64,000 nucleotides of DNA, taken from assembly GCA_027605045.1 (NCBI GenBank), contig JAQFWX010000106.1, positions 121,810 through 185,809 of the forward strand, written 5' to 3'. The notes beneath the pieces are model-generated. The model ran no database searches. It was not told the origin of the DNA and was given only the letters and a program-made list of their open reading frames with translations. The stretch's first letter is position 1, and each line of letters begins with the position of its first letter. The DNA comes from Phallus indusiatus. Taxonomy: Eukaryota > Basidiomycota > Agaricomycetes > Phallales > Phallaceae. This document shows positions 28,655-40,275 of this stretch, piece by piece. Both the position numbers and the translations under genes were made by a program.

Positions 28655-29031
28655 TCAACGACCCTTTTTACCGTCTAACTTCTCCAGCAAGTCTTTCGCT
28701 TCGTTAATTTTGCTGGCTAGATATGGCGAGCCACCGCGGTCGGGGTGGTTAGCCAACATGATATTCCTATGTGCATCTTTAATTCTATTCCTCATAGTTG
28801 GACCGTCTCTAAAAAAATTATACCAATCAGCTTCATAAATTTAACCCATATTTGCACTTACTTGAGTCCTAATATTGCGATAGCTTCTGCTCTATCCATT
28901 TTTGCCCGGAATCCTCCTTTAACATACTTCTCTGCCGCACCTCCTATTCCTAAAACACCTCTCTTAACGAGATGTCGACCGGCCAAAGCCGTCGCGACAG
29001 CTCCTAAGCCAAGGAGAATCGGTGTGGACAT
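28655..29031 (-). CDS. PAM18: Mitochondrial import motor J-protein Pam18/Tim14
   Basis: Stimulates mtHsp70 at the TIM23 presequence translocase. Short protein starting [20 protein letters not shown] (single membrane anchor). It continues with [21 protein letters not shown] and, after an intron, [20 protein letters not shown], which contains an intact HPD. It ends [19 protein letters not shown] at TGA 28655-28657. Length (about 105 residues) and the lack of G/F or zinc domains fit Pam18 rather than Pam16, whose HPD is degenerate. Confidence 0.95.
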
Positions 29032-29106
29032 TTGGGAAAAAGGTGTGGTGTCTTAGACGCCCAGTACGGGTGACATACTCCACGGCATTCGTTGTACGCC
29101 GACTCG

Positions 29107-30025
29107 ATGTCTTTCCAGCCCTCGAAACTCGGCAGAAAAGATTACTGGGACGGTGTTTATGATCAGGAAATTCAAAATTTCGATGATATAGGAGATGAAG
29201 GAGAAGTATGGTAACCCTTTCGCTATCTTCTAGTGTGTTCACTATATGCGGGTACTGAAATCCAACACAAACAGGTTCGGTGAAGAAAGCATGTTAAAAA
29301 TGGTGACTAAGAAGAAATACTGAGAGCGAGAATCAAGATGAATCATATTACTAGGTCGATTGGGTGGTTGAAAACGTCCCATCAAGCTCATCACAAAATA
29401 TCCTTGAAGTTGGTACTGGGAACGGCATTCTACTTTGCGAGTTGGCCAGCAATGGTTACGATCCTTCTCGCTTACTGGGCGTCGATTACAGTTCGGGTTC
29501 TATCGCGTTGTCATCAAAAGTAGCAAAAAGCCGTGGCGTGGAGAAAATCAATTTCAGTCAATGTGACATTCTTTCAGAAGATCCCCCAAAGATCGCGGGC
29601 GCCGATGGAGACGGAGACAGAGTTGATCTATGGGATCTGGTTCTGGATAAAGGGACATTTGATGCTATTGCTCTTTCTGTGCCGGATGCTGAAGGAAAGT
29701 TACCGGCCCAGCTTTATCCCAGTCGAATTGCCCGACTATTACGTCCCGGAGGTTTTTTCTTGCTCACTTGTACGTGGCTGAACGTCATGTCTTTCTTCAA
29801 TAGCACTGATTCCACTAGCATGCAACTTCACAGAAGATGAAATGAAAGAAAGATTCGTTATAGACGAACTGGGTTTGGTGTATCAGTAAGTCCTTTTCTC
29901 TATGAGCTCTTCATGGCAAGTCGGCTAATCATGCCACAAGTTCTCGGATCCAGCATCAAGTGTATAGCTACGGTGGAAGATCAGGAAGTATATGTTCAAC
30001 TATTGCATTCCAAAAAATCAAGTAA
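29107..30025 (+). CDS. EFM4: eEF1A lysine methyltransferase EFM4/METTL10
   Basis: Class I seven-beta-strand methyltransferase family whose yeast member methylates elongation factor 1A. The start MSFQPSKLGRKDYWDGVYDQ gives the hallmark G-x-K-x-YWD opening, and GEVWFGEESMLKM is assembled across two introns. SAM motif I is ILEVGTGNGILLCEL, the post-I acidic loop is GVDYSSGSI, and the family-specific DLVLDKGTFDAIAL and RLLRPGGFFLLTSCN follow (the last spliced). The protein ends STIAFQKIK at TAA 30023-30025. The ATG is 75 bp from the divergent Pam18 ATG, and the stop is 23 bp from the SGD1 stop. Confidence 0.9.
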
Positions 30026-30048
30026 TTGGAAGAACTCGAAGATTACTG

Positions 30049-33000
30049 TCATAGATCCGTGCCAATATCAGCCGTCCCACGAAGGGTATTTAAGGCTACA
30101 TCACGACCCCACTGAAGAACCTCTAGTATAACCTTGTTTCCCTCTTTAACGTCGTCCAATACGTTCCTAATGAAGAAAATGAGACCCTGAGTTAAGGCTG
30201 GGACTCGTACAGCCTTGATGAAGACTTGTTCAAGGACATCTTGCTTCCTTTCGGATCCGGTAAGGTATCTGGCGGCCGTCTGGTCTAATGTAATTGCTGG
30301 TGACGAAACTTGGCTGCTGATAAATATATGGGAAAATAGATTCCGCATGAAAGCTTTCGTTGGTGGCCGTAGTCGCGTGAAGTCTACCGGCTACATATAT
30401 TCGACCATCAGGATGAGGTTATCTGATGCGCGCAGTAAACAATTGTCTTACCTTAAAAATCAATAGTGAGGAACCATCTTTAGCGATTAACCAAGCAAAA
30501 GCCCGTGCAAAGTGGGAATGTTTTGATGTTGATTGTTTGCCGACATCAAAGTCTGGCTCATCGTTCTGCACGTTTTTCAAGATCTCAGCTCCGCCGACTT
30601 CTTTCTCCCCCATTTGACGAAGAAAGTCCCAGAAGCAATATTGCAGCGTGATTTTGTTTGAATGCGAGTTCTGGCTTAGGTGTTGTAAGACCAAGGTATA
30701 ATAGGGGTTATATTGCTTTTCCTACGCAAATGGGACTTAGTTCGATAAAGAAGGTTATAACAAGTGTACCTACATTTCCGAGACAATGAAGCACAACTCG
30801 GATTATTTCTCTTTGTTGCACTTCTGAAAGGTTCAATTGAGACAGCCTTTCGCAGGCATCTATGTAATCCTAAAACCGATTAGATCTCATTTTCGAAACG
30901 GGAGATAGTGTGATGAGATTACATCGCTGCTCATGAGAACTACGAAAATACTCCGTCGGACATCGGTGTTCATTCCTTGTTTTCGCGCCAACTTCAACAA
31001 CGAATCGTCGCTTTGGTCTTGACGTAATGCCAATTGAAATTCATTGGCCTTTTCGACAAGTGGATTGCCATTCCACGCTGCGCCGACTAGCCACCATTTA
31101 CCGCGCTTTTCTGCTGAACGGAGATCGCTCAAGGTAACGCGAAGGGGTTCATGAGCCTTGACTGAAATGAAAATAAGATAAACCACAGCCACTGATGTCA
31201 AATTTACCAACGTACCATGATGCTTTTTATTCAGTCCGGTCAAGAACTTTTTCATACGTTCCACCTGCTCGATGTGGACGTCCGGATTGGCGGATCGTTT
31301 GACCTTGTTGTTCTTGAGATTTGTCAAAGTTTCGACCATAAATTGAGTGCGTGAGCTGAACATTTTTCGGGTCAGCAAGAGCAGTAAAAAATGCTTTCGT
31401 GTTGCAAGTACCAAATGGTGGATTTATCTTTCTCAGTAACTTTTGAGTGTACGGTGTCCACGATGTCTTTCAACGCCGATGGATCATCTTGCCGTAGCTG
31501 TTGACCCGAATCTAGTGCAGTCAGAATCATAGACAATCAGATCTGAGAGTAATTCTTACTTCGCAGGATCTTGAGAAGTAACTCGACATCCATCTCCTCC
31601 AACTTGTCCAGTAATTCTCGGATAATGTCATACATCAAGACACAGGATACAACTTGAAAATTGTATAGTTCCGAAAAAAGAATGACGAGATTGAGACATT
31701 CCTTCCCTCGAGGTACACTTTCGTCGATCTCTGTTTCGGTTTTGAGTTCATTATTGGGTGATTCTTGATTGAGATAATAATAATGATATGTATCATTCAA
31801 AGTTTGAATAACATGTGCAGCTACAAAGGCATCATAAATGTGACTTTCTTACATTAAGAACCGAAGTGGACGTACCGAAATCAACACCCACTATCTTGTA
31901 TAGGGCTCCTATTAGTGTTGCATGCAACACGACGAATGCATCCAAGTGCGAGGAATGTAAGGCAATACTATCGATAATTAACCTTGTCAGCGAGGTTGTA
32001 ACATCTAGTGGCTGAGTTAAGGATGAACATCAGAAGATGTGTATGCGACCGCACCATTTCTTGCATATTCACGATAAAGTTCTTCGATGGAATTTAGGAT
32101 ACTAGTGAGATTTGATTCGCTTAATCTAATGATCATCAATGATGTAGTATAAGAAGGGCAGCTGTTTGATACTACCTGTTCAAAAGGCCTTTCAGTTGTC
32201 GAACCAGTTTGTTAAGCTTTTCGGAATTAGTCTCCGCCTTTCTCAGGTGAGGAGGTACATAATGTGTCTCTTGATACACTAAGTTAGTGTTCTTGAATGT
32301 TTGCGACAGCTTTGAAAACCTACGTGGTGTTGGAATTACGGACGTTTCTACTCGGGAATCAGCCGGCATTTCTGCGTTCGTTGACAAGTCAGCATAAATA
32401 TCGACAGAAAACCCTTCGAATTCAGAGAGGTTATCCTGCGTTTCATCTTCATCTTCATCTTCATCCTCTCCATCCTCTTCTTCGTCGGAAGGCTTCGTTG
32501 ATCCTTCGTCACTCCCAGATGATTCATCCTGCCGATGTAAACTTGTCGATTCATCAACGTCCATGCTTTTGGAACCCATAGGACGAGAAGCAATACGATC
32601 CAAGTCGTCCATTAGATCTGAAAAGTAAGAAACTCAGCATAATAATTTGCAAACCATGGAGCTTATGACTACCATCCAAACCGTCTCCAAATAGCCTACT
32701 CTTCTTAATGGAAGGTCCAACTCCGAGCTGAGCTTCTAGCCAAGAAATGCGCATATCTTCCGGATCTTTTTCAAAATCAGGAGCGGGGATTTTGTTACTA
32801 GTACTCGGCTTTGATTTTTTTTCCGTTTTAATACTTGAGGTCTTCTTTGCGTTTACATTAGTACTCTGAACATTATTTCGGACCAATTTTTTCAAAGGTA
32901 CATCTGAATGCGGTTCTCTGGGGGGTTCAAGCCTAGACGTCGATAGTTTCGGTTGAGTGAAGAATTGAGCTTTTCGTTGTTTCTGTTCTTGACGAGCTCG

Positions 33001-33214
33001 TTTTCGAGCTTCTTTGCGGGTAGGAGCTGACCTTTTTCGCTTGAGCGGGTTTGAACCTGCAAGGTCATGTTAACATTGCAACATACCGAGGAAAAAAATA
33101 TGTACCTTGCTCATTTTCAATCTGTTCTCGTAGGGACGCAGGCAAACGAAGTGAGAGCGGCATAGCTTCGGGCGCCTGATACACAATCCGTTGAGGGCGT
33201 TTATTACCGATCAT
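30049..33214 (-). CDS. SGD1: SGD1/NOM1 nucleolar protein (MIF4G-MA3)
   Basis: Homologue of the nucleolar MIF4G protein linked to 18S rRNA maturation. The N-terminus MIGNKRPQRIVYQAPEAMPL is followed by a long basic/acidic disordered region with an ED-repeat tract encoded by (ATCTTC)n near 32440-32480. The family signature YVPPHLRKAE (about 32250) precedes the MIF4G domain (LNKLVRQLKGLLNRLSESN, NLVILFSELYNFQVVSCVLM, SSRTQFMVETLTNLKNNK). The MA3 domain has VRRSIFVVLMSSDDYIDACE and ITLQYCFWDFLRQMGE. It ends TADIGTDL at TGA 30049-30051. At least ten short introns. Confidence in identity is high; individual splice sites are approximate. Confidence 0.92.
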
Positions 33215-33414
33215 AAGTACAGACCTGTACAGACTCGTATATGCAAACGGCCGTAAATGAGCGACTTAAGTCCCTTTAAACCACGAACGAGTACCCCTAC
33301 TAATAGGTATAGAGGCCGGATTTTTTTTATTTGCCGGGTTTTCATATAAACGCATTCCTTCGTTTAATACATTTCTTCTTTTTCTATTACCCACCACATT
33401 TCCCCAGCTTGAAG

Positions 33415-33879
33415 ATGTTTGCCCGCCGTATCAACAGTCAGTGAGCGAAGAACTGGTTACACTCCCTACAAGCTACTATTTCAAGATCGCATTTATCATG
33501 GCTGTACCAATGTTTCTGGCTTGTATCATATTATACTTCTTAAAACTCCTTTGGGAAACCCACGGAGAAAGTATAAAAGCTAAAGGCTCTGTCTTTCTTA
33601 CAAACTTGGCGTCGGGCGTGCTGTTGGTCATCCAATTCATCTTTTGGCCTGTAAAGTGGATCGCACAGCCTGAAAACAAACAGGTCAGTATTTATTTGAA
33701 CTTGAACTTGAAATCATTGACTGACCCCAAACTCACCACAATCATCCCAGGCCATTCTCAGTGAAAATCTTTGCAATAAAAGAACTCTTTCTCGCTGCAG
33801 CCATTTCGATTATCTACGACGGTTTAAAGGAAAACCTCAGGGGAAGTATGTATCAACGTTAGTCTTTAATTTAAACTAG
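33415..33879 (+). CDS. Small putative membrane protein, unrecognised
   Basis: A frame with two strong hydrophobic segments (IAFIMAVPMFLACIILYFL and VFLTNLASGVLLVIQFIFW) followed by PVKWIAQPENKQ and an intron beginning GTCAGT. A second exon could read AILSENLCNKRTLSRCSHFD. A plausible start ATG (MFARRINS) follows a pyrimidine-rich leader, but the first intron (from GTGAGCG at 33441) would be only about 32-45 nt and its acceptor cannot be fixed. The promoter faces SGD1 divergently. The family is not recognised. The exon structure and the C-terminus are uncertain. Confidence 0.45.
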
Positions 33880-34614
33880 CCTGTTTCCCTGTTTCTGAAA
33901 TCATGATATAATTGGCGTGTTTTCACATTTCACAGTCACTACTATCCCGTACATTCCTGTAAGTTAATTAGAATATTAAGTAGCCGCATGAACACCCATA
34001 TAAGGCCACTCAAAGGCCACTGCTAGAATTCAAGAATGTATGCGACTAGATAGTAAGTAGAATTGACTAGCCTTCAAGTTGAACGTATGAATAAACAAGG
34101 AACTTAAATAGTGTACCTACTGGTAGTAAGAGTCCCCTTGCATGAAATGCTAGGTTCTCCATGCGGCGCTTGTCGTGTCATGCACATTTCGCGACGCGTT
34201 ATTCTCACAGGAAAATAGGTTAGGAGTTCTAGAACAAATTTTTAGAGTCTGGGTTTAATAGAGCGTTTCGCTGAATCTCTATGAGTACTTTGGACAGGGT
34301 CAATTAAACGGATTTCATGACATAATATTGGCCGAGTAGTAGTGGCCCGAGTACTAGCTGTTCAATAGTATTAAGGAAATGAAAAGTTTCTTTGGCAATT
34401 TTGTAGTCATACATTAATTCACTTAAACGAACCGATTAGCATCGAAGTACAAATTGTACATAATCAAAAAGTCCAAGTAGAACGCGAGAATTATAATCTT
34501 GCAATTTATCATGTTCATCGGAGAATGTACTTCAATTAAATTACGATAGAACAAAGGTCCTTTTTGATTTTCAAAGGCGCGAGTTTCAGAAGGATCGCCG
34601 GAGGGCTTCAATGT
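33880..34614. other. Convergent intergenic region (735 bp)
   Basis: AT-rich. No supported gene between the small membrane protein and the DUF6533 gene. Confidence 0.45.
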
Positions 34615-36189
34615 TCATGAAGGCTCGGTCATTAATGGAGTTGTAATATGAAGGGATGGGAATGCGCGTTCCTTGTAGTACGCCCGACGAGTGTTGAGAA
34701 ACAAGCGGCTACCTACAACAACCGGAATTGCGGATAGCCAGCTGGGTACGAATATTACAATAAGATCCTTCTTGCTTTAGCTTTCATGACTTACGGTAAT
34801 GACCACTGAGGATTGGTAGCCGGAACGAAGATATAAAACGTGAAATTGAAGGCGACTACAAGGAAAATTCTGAAATACATTGAGCAAATCGATGGGAGCA
34901 GAATAATAAACGACGTACGAGAAATAATATTTCAAGCTAGATGATATGAACTTTAGCGTGAACTGTCGTGCATATTTGAAATATCTACCAATCGCGGACG
35001 ATAGATTGATAAAACCGCCCCGGTTTATCTTCTCTATATACACTCCACGCTTTATACACCATCAGCGTAAAAAGCATGGTCACATATATAAAAAGAGGAA
35101 GCCATATCCCAGAGGCATTGACGAGAGGGACATGACTTGATTGATAAAAGCAATTTGAGGTGATAGGGTTAGTCGTCCTAGTGATCGCTGTTCGTAATTA
35201 AAACATAAATAGGTAATATCTTTAGACGTAATTCAATTCATACTAGTGTTGTTCTCAGCGTAAAAAAAAACCATCGTTGATCCAAATTCGATTAGAAATA
35301 AGATAATTAGCGACGCAAGGAGCCACTTATTTCGATCATAAATGGCGTATACCTAATTCAATGAATACGTATAAATGAGTTGAGTAGAGAGAATGAATAA
35401 ATGACGTACTCGTGCCAGGAGTAATACTATATTAAGAAGAATGGATGTTCATTCTGACGGACAAGATAAAGATGCGAACTTCCACCTTCTATAAAACAGA
35501 GGATTGACCAGCGCCTGGAGGTTCAGAATCTCAACAAGTAGGCTTAATTGAATTGTGATGACCTTACGTCCAAATACGATATTGAACCACGGCGGCGCAA
35601 CTGAGCTTCTGTGTAAGAGCTTTCGACGACCGACTGATATATGCCACTTTACTCACGACTACAAAAAGTCAGAGATGAGGCTAAATTCAAAGGGAAAATG
35701 GTGAGAAACTGACGAGTCTCGAAAAACCTTCAAACAACTCTTAAAATTGTCGTTTACATAAGTCAAACCGTAATTCATGCGGGAACCAGGCGACGCAGAC
35801 GTTACCAATTGTGCTAAAAAGTAGTGCGCTCGTTCCAATGTAACGGTTCTGAAAATAAGTATCATCTACTTTGTTTCTTAAGCTTCATAAACTGGAGCAA
35901 ACCGCAAGATATAAGACTTTTCCAAGTGACCATGAAAGTTTCCAGACGAATTCGACCTTCCAGAATTCCGGGAGTCAGGGGTTCCGTTAAATTTGAATGA
36001 CTAAGTCAACTTACCTCATCTTCGATTACTAATACTTTGAAAAAAAAACAGTCAGTAGTAGTATTAAATAAAGCTACTCATGCACAAACCATAGTCATAC
36101 AACAGCACAGTCAACGCGGCTAGAGAAGAGCCTCGTGTTGCTGATGTTTTGTTAGCCATAAGTACATCTTCAATTGGTTGGATTACCAT
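34615..36189 (-). CDS. DUF6533-type multi-pass membrane protein
   Basis: Pieced together from short exons whose intervening frames carry stops. In order: MVIQPIEDVLMANKTSATRG; AALTVLLYDYGL; VLVIEDEV joined to EFVWKLSWSLGKVLYL (the DUF6533 opening, where an acidic E-V precedes a W-x-x-x-W-S/T-x-G-K motif); GTSALLFSTIGNVCVAWF; RVYAIYDRNKWLLASLIILF; GIWLPLFIYVTMLFTLMVYK; FRIFLVVAFNFTFYIFVPA; and VPSWLSAIPVVVGSRLFLNT, ending at TGA 34615-34617. The order of hydrophobic helices matches the expanded agaricomycete family of unknown function. The start is either ATG 36189 or ATG 36159. No break was identified, but splice junctions need transcript data. Confidence 0.7.
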
Positions 36190-36626
36190 ATTGAGAGACC
36201 TGCATTGAATGATTTCCACAGAAATCAGTTTGGTTCTAAATCCTAGATAGGTGAATACCCTACTTCATCTCATCTTTATATAACTTCAATTTCAATTGAA
36301 GATTATATAATTTTAATGAATCAATGAATTACAAATAGCCAGCGTTCCTTGAATGTAAGGTTGTATGAGCTACTTGACACTTGTCGACAAATGTACATAC
36401 CACCTAGTTTGGTTTCCAACGGTGAACGATTTCATTCGACAAAGCTTCCGAATTCCAAGAATCTGGAACAGGTTACAGAATTTTAATTGGTTTGGAACAA
36501 AATAACGCGGAACCGAACATGGTTGCTTAAGGCCGCGGCGGAAGGGACCAGAATGAGTTTGAAGCCATATTTATAGGAAGACAAATTATACACGCAACAT
36601 CTGTAAGAAACCGGAACTATACATTT
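36190..36626. other. Interval between DUF6533 gene and mobile-element island
   Basis: AT-rich 437-bp upstream region of the DUF6533 gene. No target-site duplication of the outer element was recognised at its right edge. Confidence 0.4.
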
Positions 36627-36779
36627 TGTCGTAAAAATCGACAATGCATTATCCGACCAGATCCGGCCATATTCCCGGTCAGAAAATGTTGTCCGGATCT
36701 GGCCTGACGGGCCTTATCAGATTGAAGACTAAGATCCGAACATATCTAGGCAGCAAGTTCGGATCTGGCATTATGTAGT

Positions 36780-36796
36780 TGTCGCAAAAATCGAAA
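36780..36796 (+). repeat. Left terminal inverted repeat of inner element
   Basis: TGTCGCAAAAATCGAAA, the exact reverse complement of 43897-43913. Confidence 0.85.
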
Positions 36797-36929
36797 GTGC
36801 CTGATATTGGCATATCAGGCCATAAGTCCGGTCAGACGAGGTCTGCCTGATCTAGCCTGACGGCCTGATCAGATCGAGAAAATGGATTTCAAAACGCGAA
36901 TGCATATCTGGATGGCGACTTTCTGATCT

Positions 36930-36991
36930 GCCTGACGGGTGTCTATATCTACCTGACGGGTGTCTATATCTGCCTGACGGTGTCTATATCC
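36930..36991 (+). repeat. Subterminal tandem repeat, three ~21-bp units
   Basis: Units at 36930-36950, 36951-36971 and 36972-36991 share CCTGACGGGTGTCTATATC (the third unit lacks one G). They lie 134 bp inside the left terminus. The CTGACGG core recurs across both ends of the element in inverted orientation. Confidence 0.85.
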
Positions 36992-37412
36992 GAGAGGGGG
37001 TTTTGGTATCTGAGAGAGAGTTTCGGTATCTGCAGGTTCGCTTCGTATGTATATGACCCGGAATGGCTGACAGTCGAAAATCTGTTTTAGGCTTCCATAC
37101 TTGACACGGATCGACTTCAAATCACTACAGGCACCACATCGGATTTATAAGCAACAATAAACGTATATTTTATAACCACGGGTAAGTAAATAATAGTAAC
37201 ATTACATTAGCTATGGACTACAAAAATATACTTAAGCAATTTTTTATACTACAGGTTGAGTACAGCGTTTATCTATAAGGCGGTTAGGCAGTTAGTCATT
37301 GTCTTTTACGTAATAAGAGCGCGCACTAACTTTCCACATGCATTTTCCACGACATTTCGTTTTTGCTGGCGATGGTAGTAGAACGAGGACAAGAGCGATA
37401 GGGCTAGTGGAG

Positions 37413-37445
37413 CATTGGTGAAGGTCTTATATACCTTCACCAATG
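37413..37445. repeat. Perfect 13-bp-arm hairpin upstream of the first transposon gene
   Basis: Arms CATTGGTGAAGGT (37413-37425) and ACCTTCACCAATG (37433-37445) are separated by the 7-nt loop CTTATAT. Located 150 bp before the coiled-coil gene start. May be a protein-binding palindrome or an RNA hairpin in the leader. Confidence 0.8.
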
Positions 37446-37595
37446 TGGAGCGGCTCCAACCAGCGTCTAATACACCGTCATAGGTCCGTCCGGTCCCGTT
37501 TTGGAAAATTGTCGTCTCGATTATGCATCTAATCCGCGCACACTCTCAAAGCTGCATTCTTCTTCTGTAAAGCTGCATATTCGTCCCTTTCCGTC

Positions 37596-38167
37596 ATGTC
37601 TAATAAAGAGAATGTCCCAACAGAGATCATCGACGACTCGGAGACTGAACCTGACACAGACAGCGAAGTTATACCAGCGTTAAGAGCAAAATTGAACCCT
37701 GTAAGTGATTTTATCATGTAGCTCAATGTCTTCATGCTTAGTAGGTGCTTACAGGGACGCTTCAAAGGTTCTGAGACAGTAGAAGCTCTGCAACCTGCAA
37801 TTCCTTTAGGCTCAAGACCAGAAAACAGAACAGTCACGGTATGTCTTTTCTTGACAGCGTTGTATCAAAAAATGATGGAATTTAGGCGTCCATTGTTCCA
37901 CAAACACTTGTTTCTCATCCTCCTATTCCCAAGCGTAAAGTCTCAGCAACATTTAACCACACGATAACCGAAGTGGGACGGCCTATAAAGCAACAGCGAA
38001 CCGATAGCGTGTCAGGAGGGTTGACGGCCGAAGTTCAAGCTTTAAAGACAGAGGTAGAAAAACTGAAGCACGGACAAAGAAAGATGGTTGAAGAGATTAG
38101 AGCTTTACAGTTTATCAACCAGCGTGGCTTTGAAAGTATAAGTAATGTATTGGAAAAAAAGTTGTAA
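37596..38167 (+). CDS. Transposon-encoded small coiled-coil protein
   Basis: About 150 residues over three exons. MSNKENVPTEIIDDSETEPD begins an acidic N-terminus. The middle exon holds GRFKGSETVEALQPAIPLGS. The last exon encodes PIPKRKVSATFNHT and a heptad-patterned region LTAEVQALKTEVEKLKHG ending NVLEKKL at TAA 38165-38167. Introns begin GTAAGT (37700) and GTATGT (37840). No known domain beyond the predicted coiled coil. It lies wholly inside the inner element, with 45 bp separating its stop from the stop of the convergent gene, so it is likely element cargo rather than host. Confidence 0.65.
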
Positions 38168-38212
38168 TACAAAGTTTATTCAGATTGATTCTTAAATCAA
38201 ATCGCGATTGCA

Positions 38213-40055
38213 TCAGTGTTTCTTAGAACGACTGCTACGGCGAACTTGAGGAGACACATTTTCATTTGCAGATTCCAATGGGGCGGCCTTTCGTCTCTTC
38301 TTCCTGTCACCTCTGTTGCGTCTTGCAAATGTAGGCCCTGTGCTCTCCTCTTCCTCATCGCTCTGGATGACCCGTCGCTTTCTTAAACTTTGGTTTGTCG
38401 AAGATTGCATGCGAATGATAGAATTTTGACTGGCATGATGACCATGCAAACTGTTGCTAATGTCTCCTAAAGGTGACGACGGCTGACCCTCGAGATGGAC
38501 GCGTGGAGTAGTAGCTTCTATATCCGTCAAAGGTGATGATGGTTGATTGAAAGCAGGGGACTATCAATTTACCTGTCAGCTCAACTAACCGATAAAAGGT
38601 GAGGACAGATACCATTCTTGGTGCCAATGTATCATCCTCCTCATCATGGGAAGCTGGAGTCGAGTTCCTTGCCTCAGCCTGTGTCAGCGGTGGGTCTTGT
38701 TCCGGCTCTGATTGACTCGATTCTTCAGCGATTTCATCATCTTTTAGATCATCAAACAGAAACGTAACATCCTCTGGCACGGAAGAACTAGACTTGGCAG
38801 GAAGATTTGCGGAATCCGGATAAAAGATTTCATTCCATGTCTTGAAGATATCAATGACGGAAACTCTTTTCTCATGAAGACCGGTGTGGAGGTACTCGAA
38901 GTAAGTATCGTAATCGCTTTGATAGTTGATTTGAGTCTGAGCCCCGCATGGTAGTAGAGAGCGGTCGGCAGAAGCTATGAAGCGTGCCTAAACAGAATAA
39001 ATATTAACAAGAAAATGATCAGAAAGGTGCAAATGACATACAAGAGTAGCAGCCATAGCAATTGCGCCAGGTGTAATACAGCTGAGTTTCCACTGGCTTT
39101 CAAGATTTGCATGGGAGAGTTTTCTCGTCACCTGTCCGTCAGAAAGGCACTTCACTGAACTTGGTCCTCGAACAAGCGCAGAGTAAGTCTAGCTGTAATT
39201 GAGAAAGCCTGAAAAAGTGCAAAAAGTATGTTTTTCATACCCTCATTAAAATCGGATGGCGGAAAATCCTCCATTTTTTTCTCTTTTCATTGGGATCTTC
39301 CTTGTACAAAATCGGTGCTAGAACAGTGTACGTGTCCTTTCCGTCTGTTTGACCACAAAATCCAATTAATGACTTGAATGTGTTGAAGCGACACTGGTTA
39401 TCGTCAAACACTTCTTTCGTACAACCCAATATATAGGGACCAGTCTGTGTTAGTCGGCTAGAGGCATTGGACCTTTGCTGATCCATATCAGCGAAAAACT
39501 AGCAAATATTGAATTTCTTGGACATATGTGGTGAAAATAAAATACCTGTTCAACATAATCTGATTCCTGAAATCTAGTGTGTATGTCATTTGGGATTAAA
39601 TTTATCAAGTCAAACACGAGTCCCTGTTGCTTTTCTCCAGTTGATGAAAACCGTTCCCTTGGATTATAGGATGGATCCAGTTCAAGTGTAAGGATTTCTT
39701 CATCTGTTGGACTAACCCAGAAAGCGTACATATAGGTGAACTCTCTTGCAAGTTTCCCAACCTGAGAGCGCTTTTTGGAATCTTGAATGTACACATTCTT
39801 TTTTGGTGGCTCCTGGTGGTCCTTTGGCACGGTTTCAGCCCGATTGGTGAGAGTAGCAATACGCCGGTCTTTTTCAGCTAGCTGAACAGATCTTGCATTA
39901 CTCTTGGCCTGTGTTTTCCTCAAAACCTGCAGTAGCAAGAGTAGGTCTACATGAATATGAGAGATATATGAAATGCATACTTGTTTTAATGTTCCAATTG
40001 ACATATCCGAACCAAATCCACCCTCGGATGCAGAACTTTCGGGACTGCTGGACAT
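38213..40055 (-). CDS. Transposon-encoded DUF6698-like protein
   Basis: Starts MSSSPESSASEGGFGSDMSI with a short coiled coil (RKTQAKSNARSVQLAEKDRR). The core contains LAREFTYMYAFWVSPTDEEI, DLINLIPNDIHTRFQESDYV, RKKWRIFRHPILMR, then VTRKLSHANLESQWKLSCIT followed by PGAIAMAATLARFIASADR and YQSDYDTYFEYLHTGLHEKR. That last stretch, a helper-like segment with a final Y-x-x-DYDTYF motif, resembles DUF6698 proteins commonly seen in agaricomycete genomes. The C-terminal third is acidic, then strongly basic (RNRGDRKKRRK), ending RRSSRSKKH at TGA 38213-38215. The assignment to DUF6698 is from memory of the pattern. Divergent from the transposase with a 220-bp shared promoter. Confidence 0.6.
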
Positions 40056-40275
40056 ATTTTCTGACAGTGCGATTGTAAGAGTTCAAGTAAAGTTGAGAAT
40101 GAAAAAAAAAGGTGCGTCAACGTCATATGAGGTGCAGTGGATACTAACTTAGCGAGGTGAAGGACCGGCGTGCAAGCCCGGGCATATGTCATGATCTACG
40201 ACTCCCTGCTTTCTCAAGACTCAAGCTTCGCCATTCCCTTAACATCTAATTGGAGAATCATTTAAAAGTGATAAC
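40056..40275. promoter_or_regulatory. Bidirectional promoter inside the transposon
   Basis: 220-bp gap between divergent start codons of the DUF6698-like gene and the transposase. It contains an A-rich run (40100-40110). Likely co-expresses both genes; inferred from arrangement only. Confidence 0.45.

Noticed and set aside
28655..29031. Pam16 instead of Pam18
   Set aside because: The HPD motif is intact (NHPDRG), whereas Pam16 has a degenerate J-like domain.
32440..32480. Tandem repeat as CRISPR-like or regulatory array
   Set aside because: It is an (ATCTTC)n microsatellite coding for Glu-Asp repeats in SGD1.
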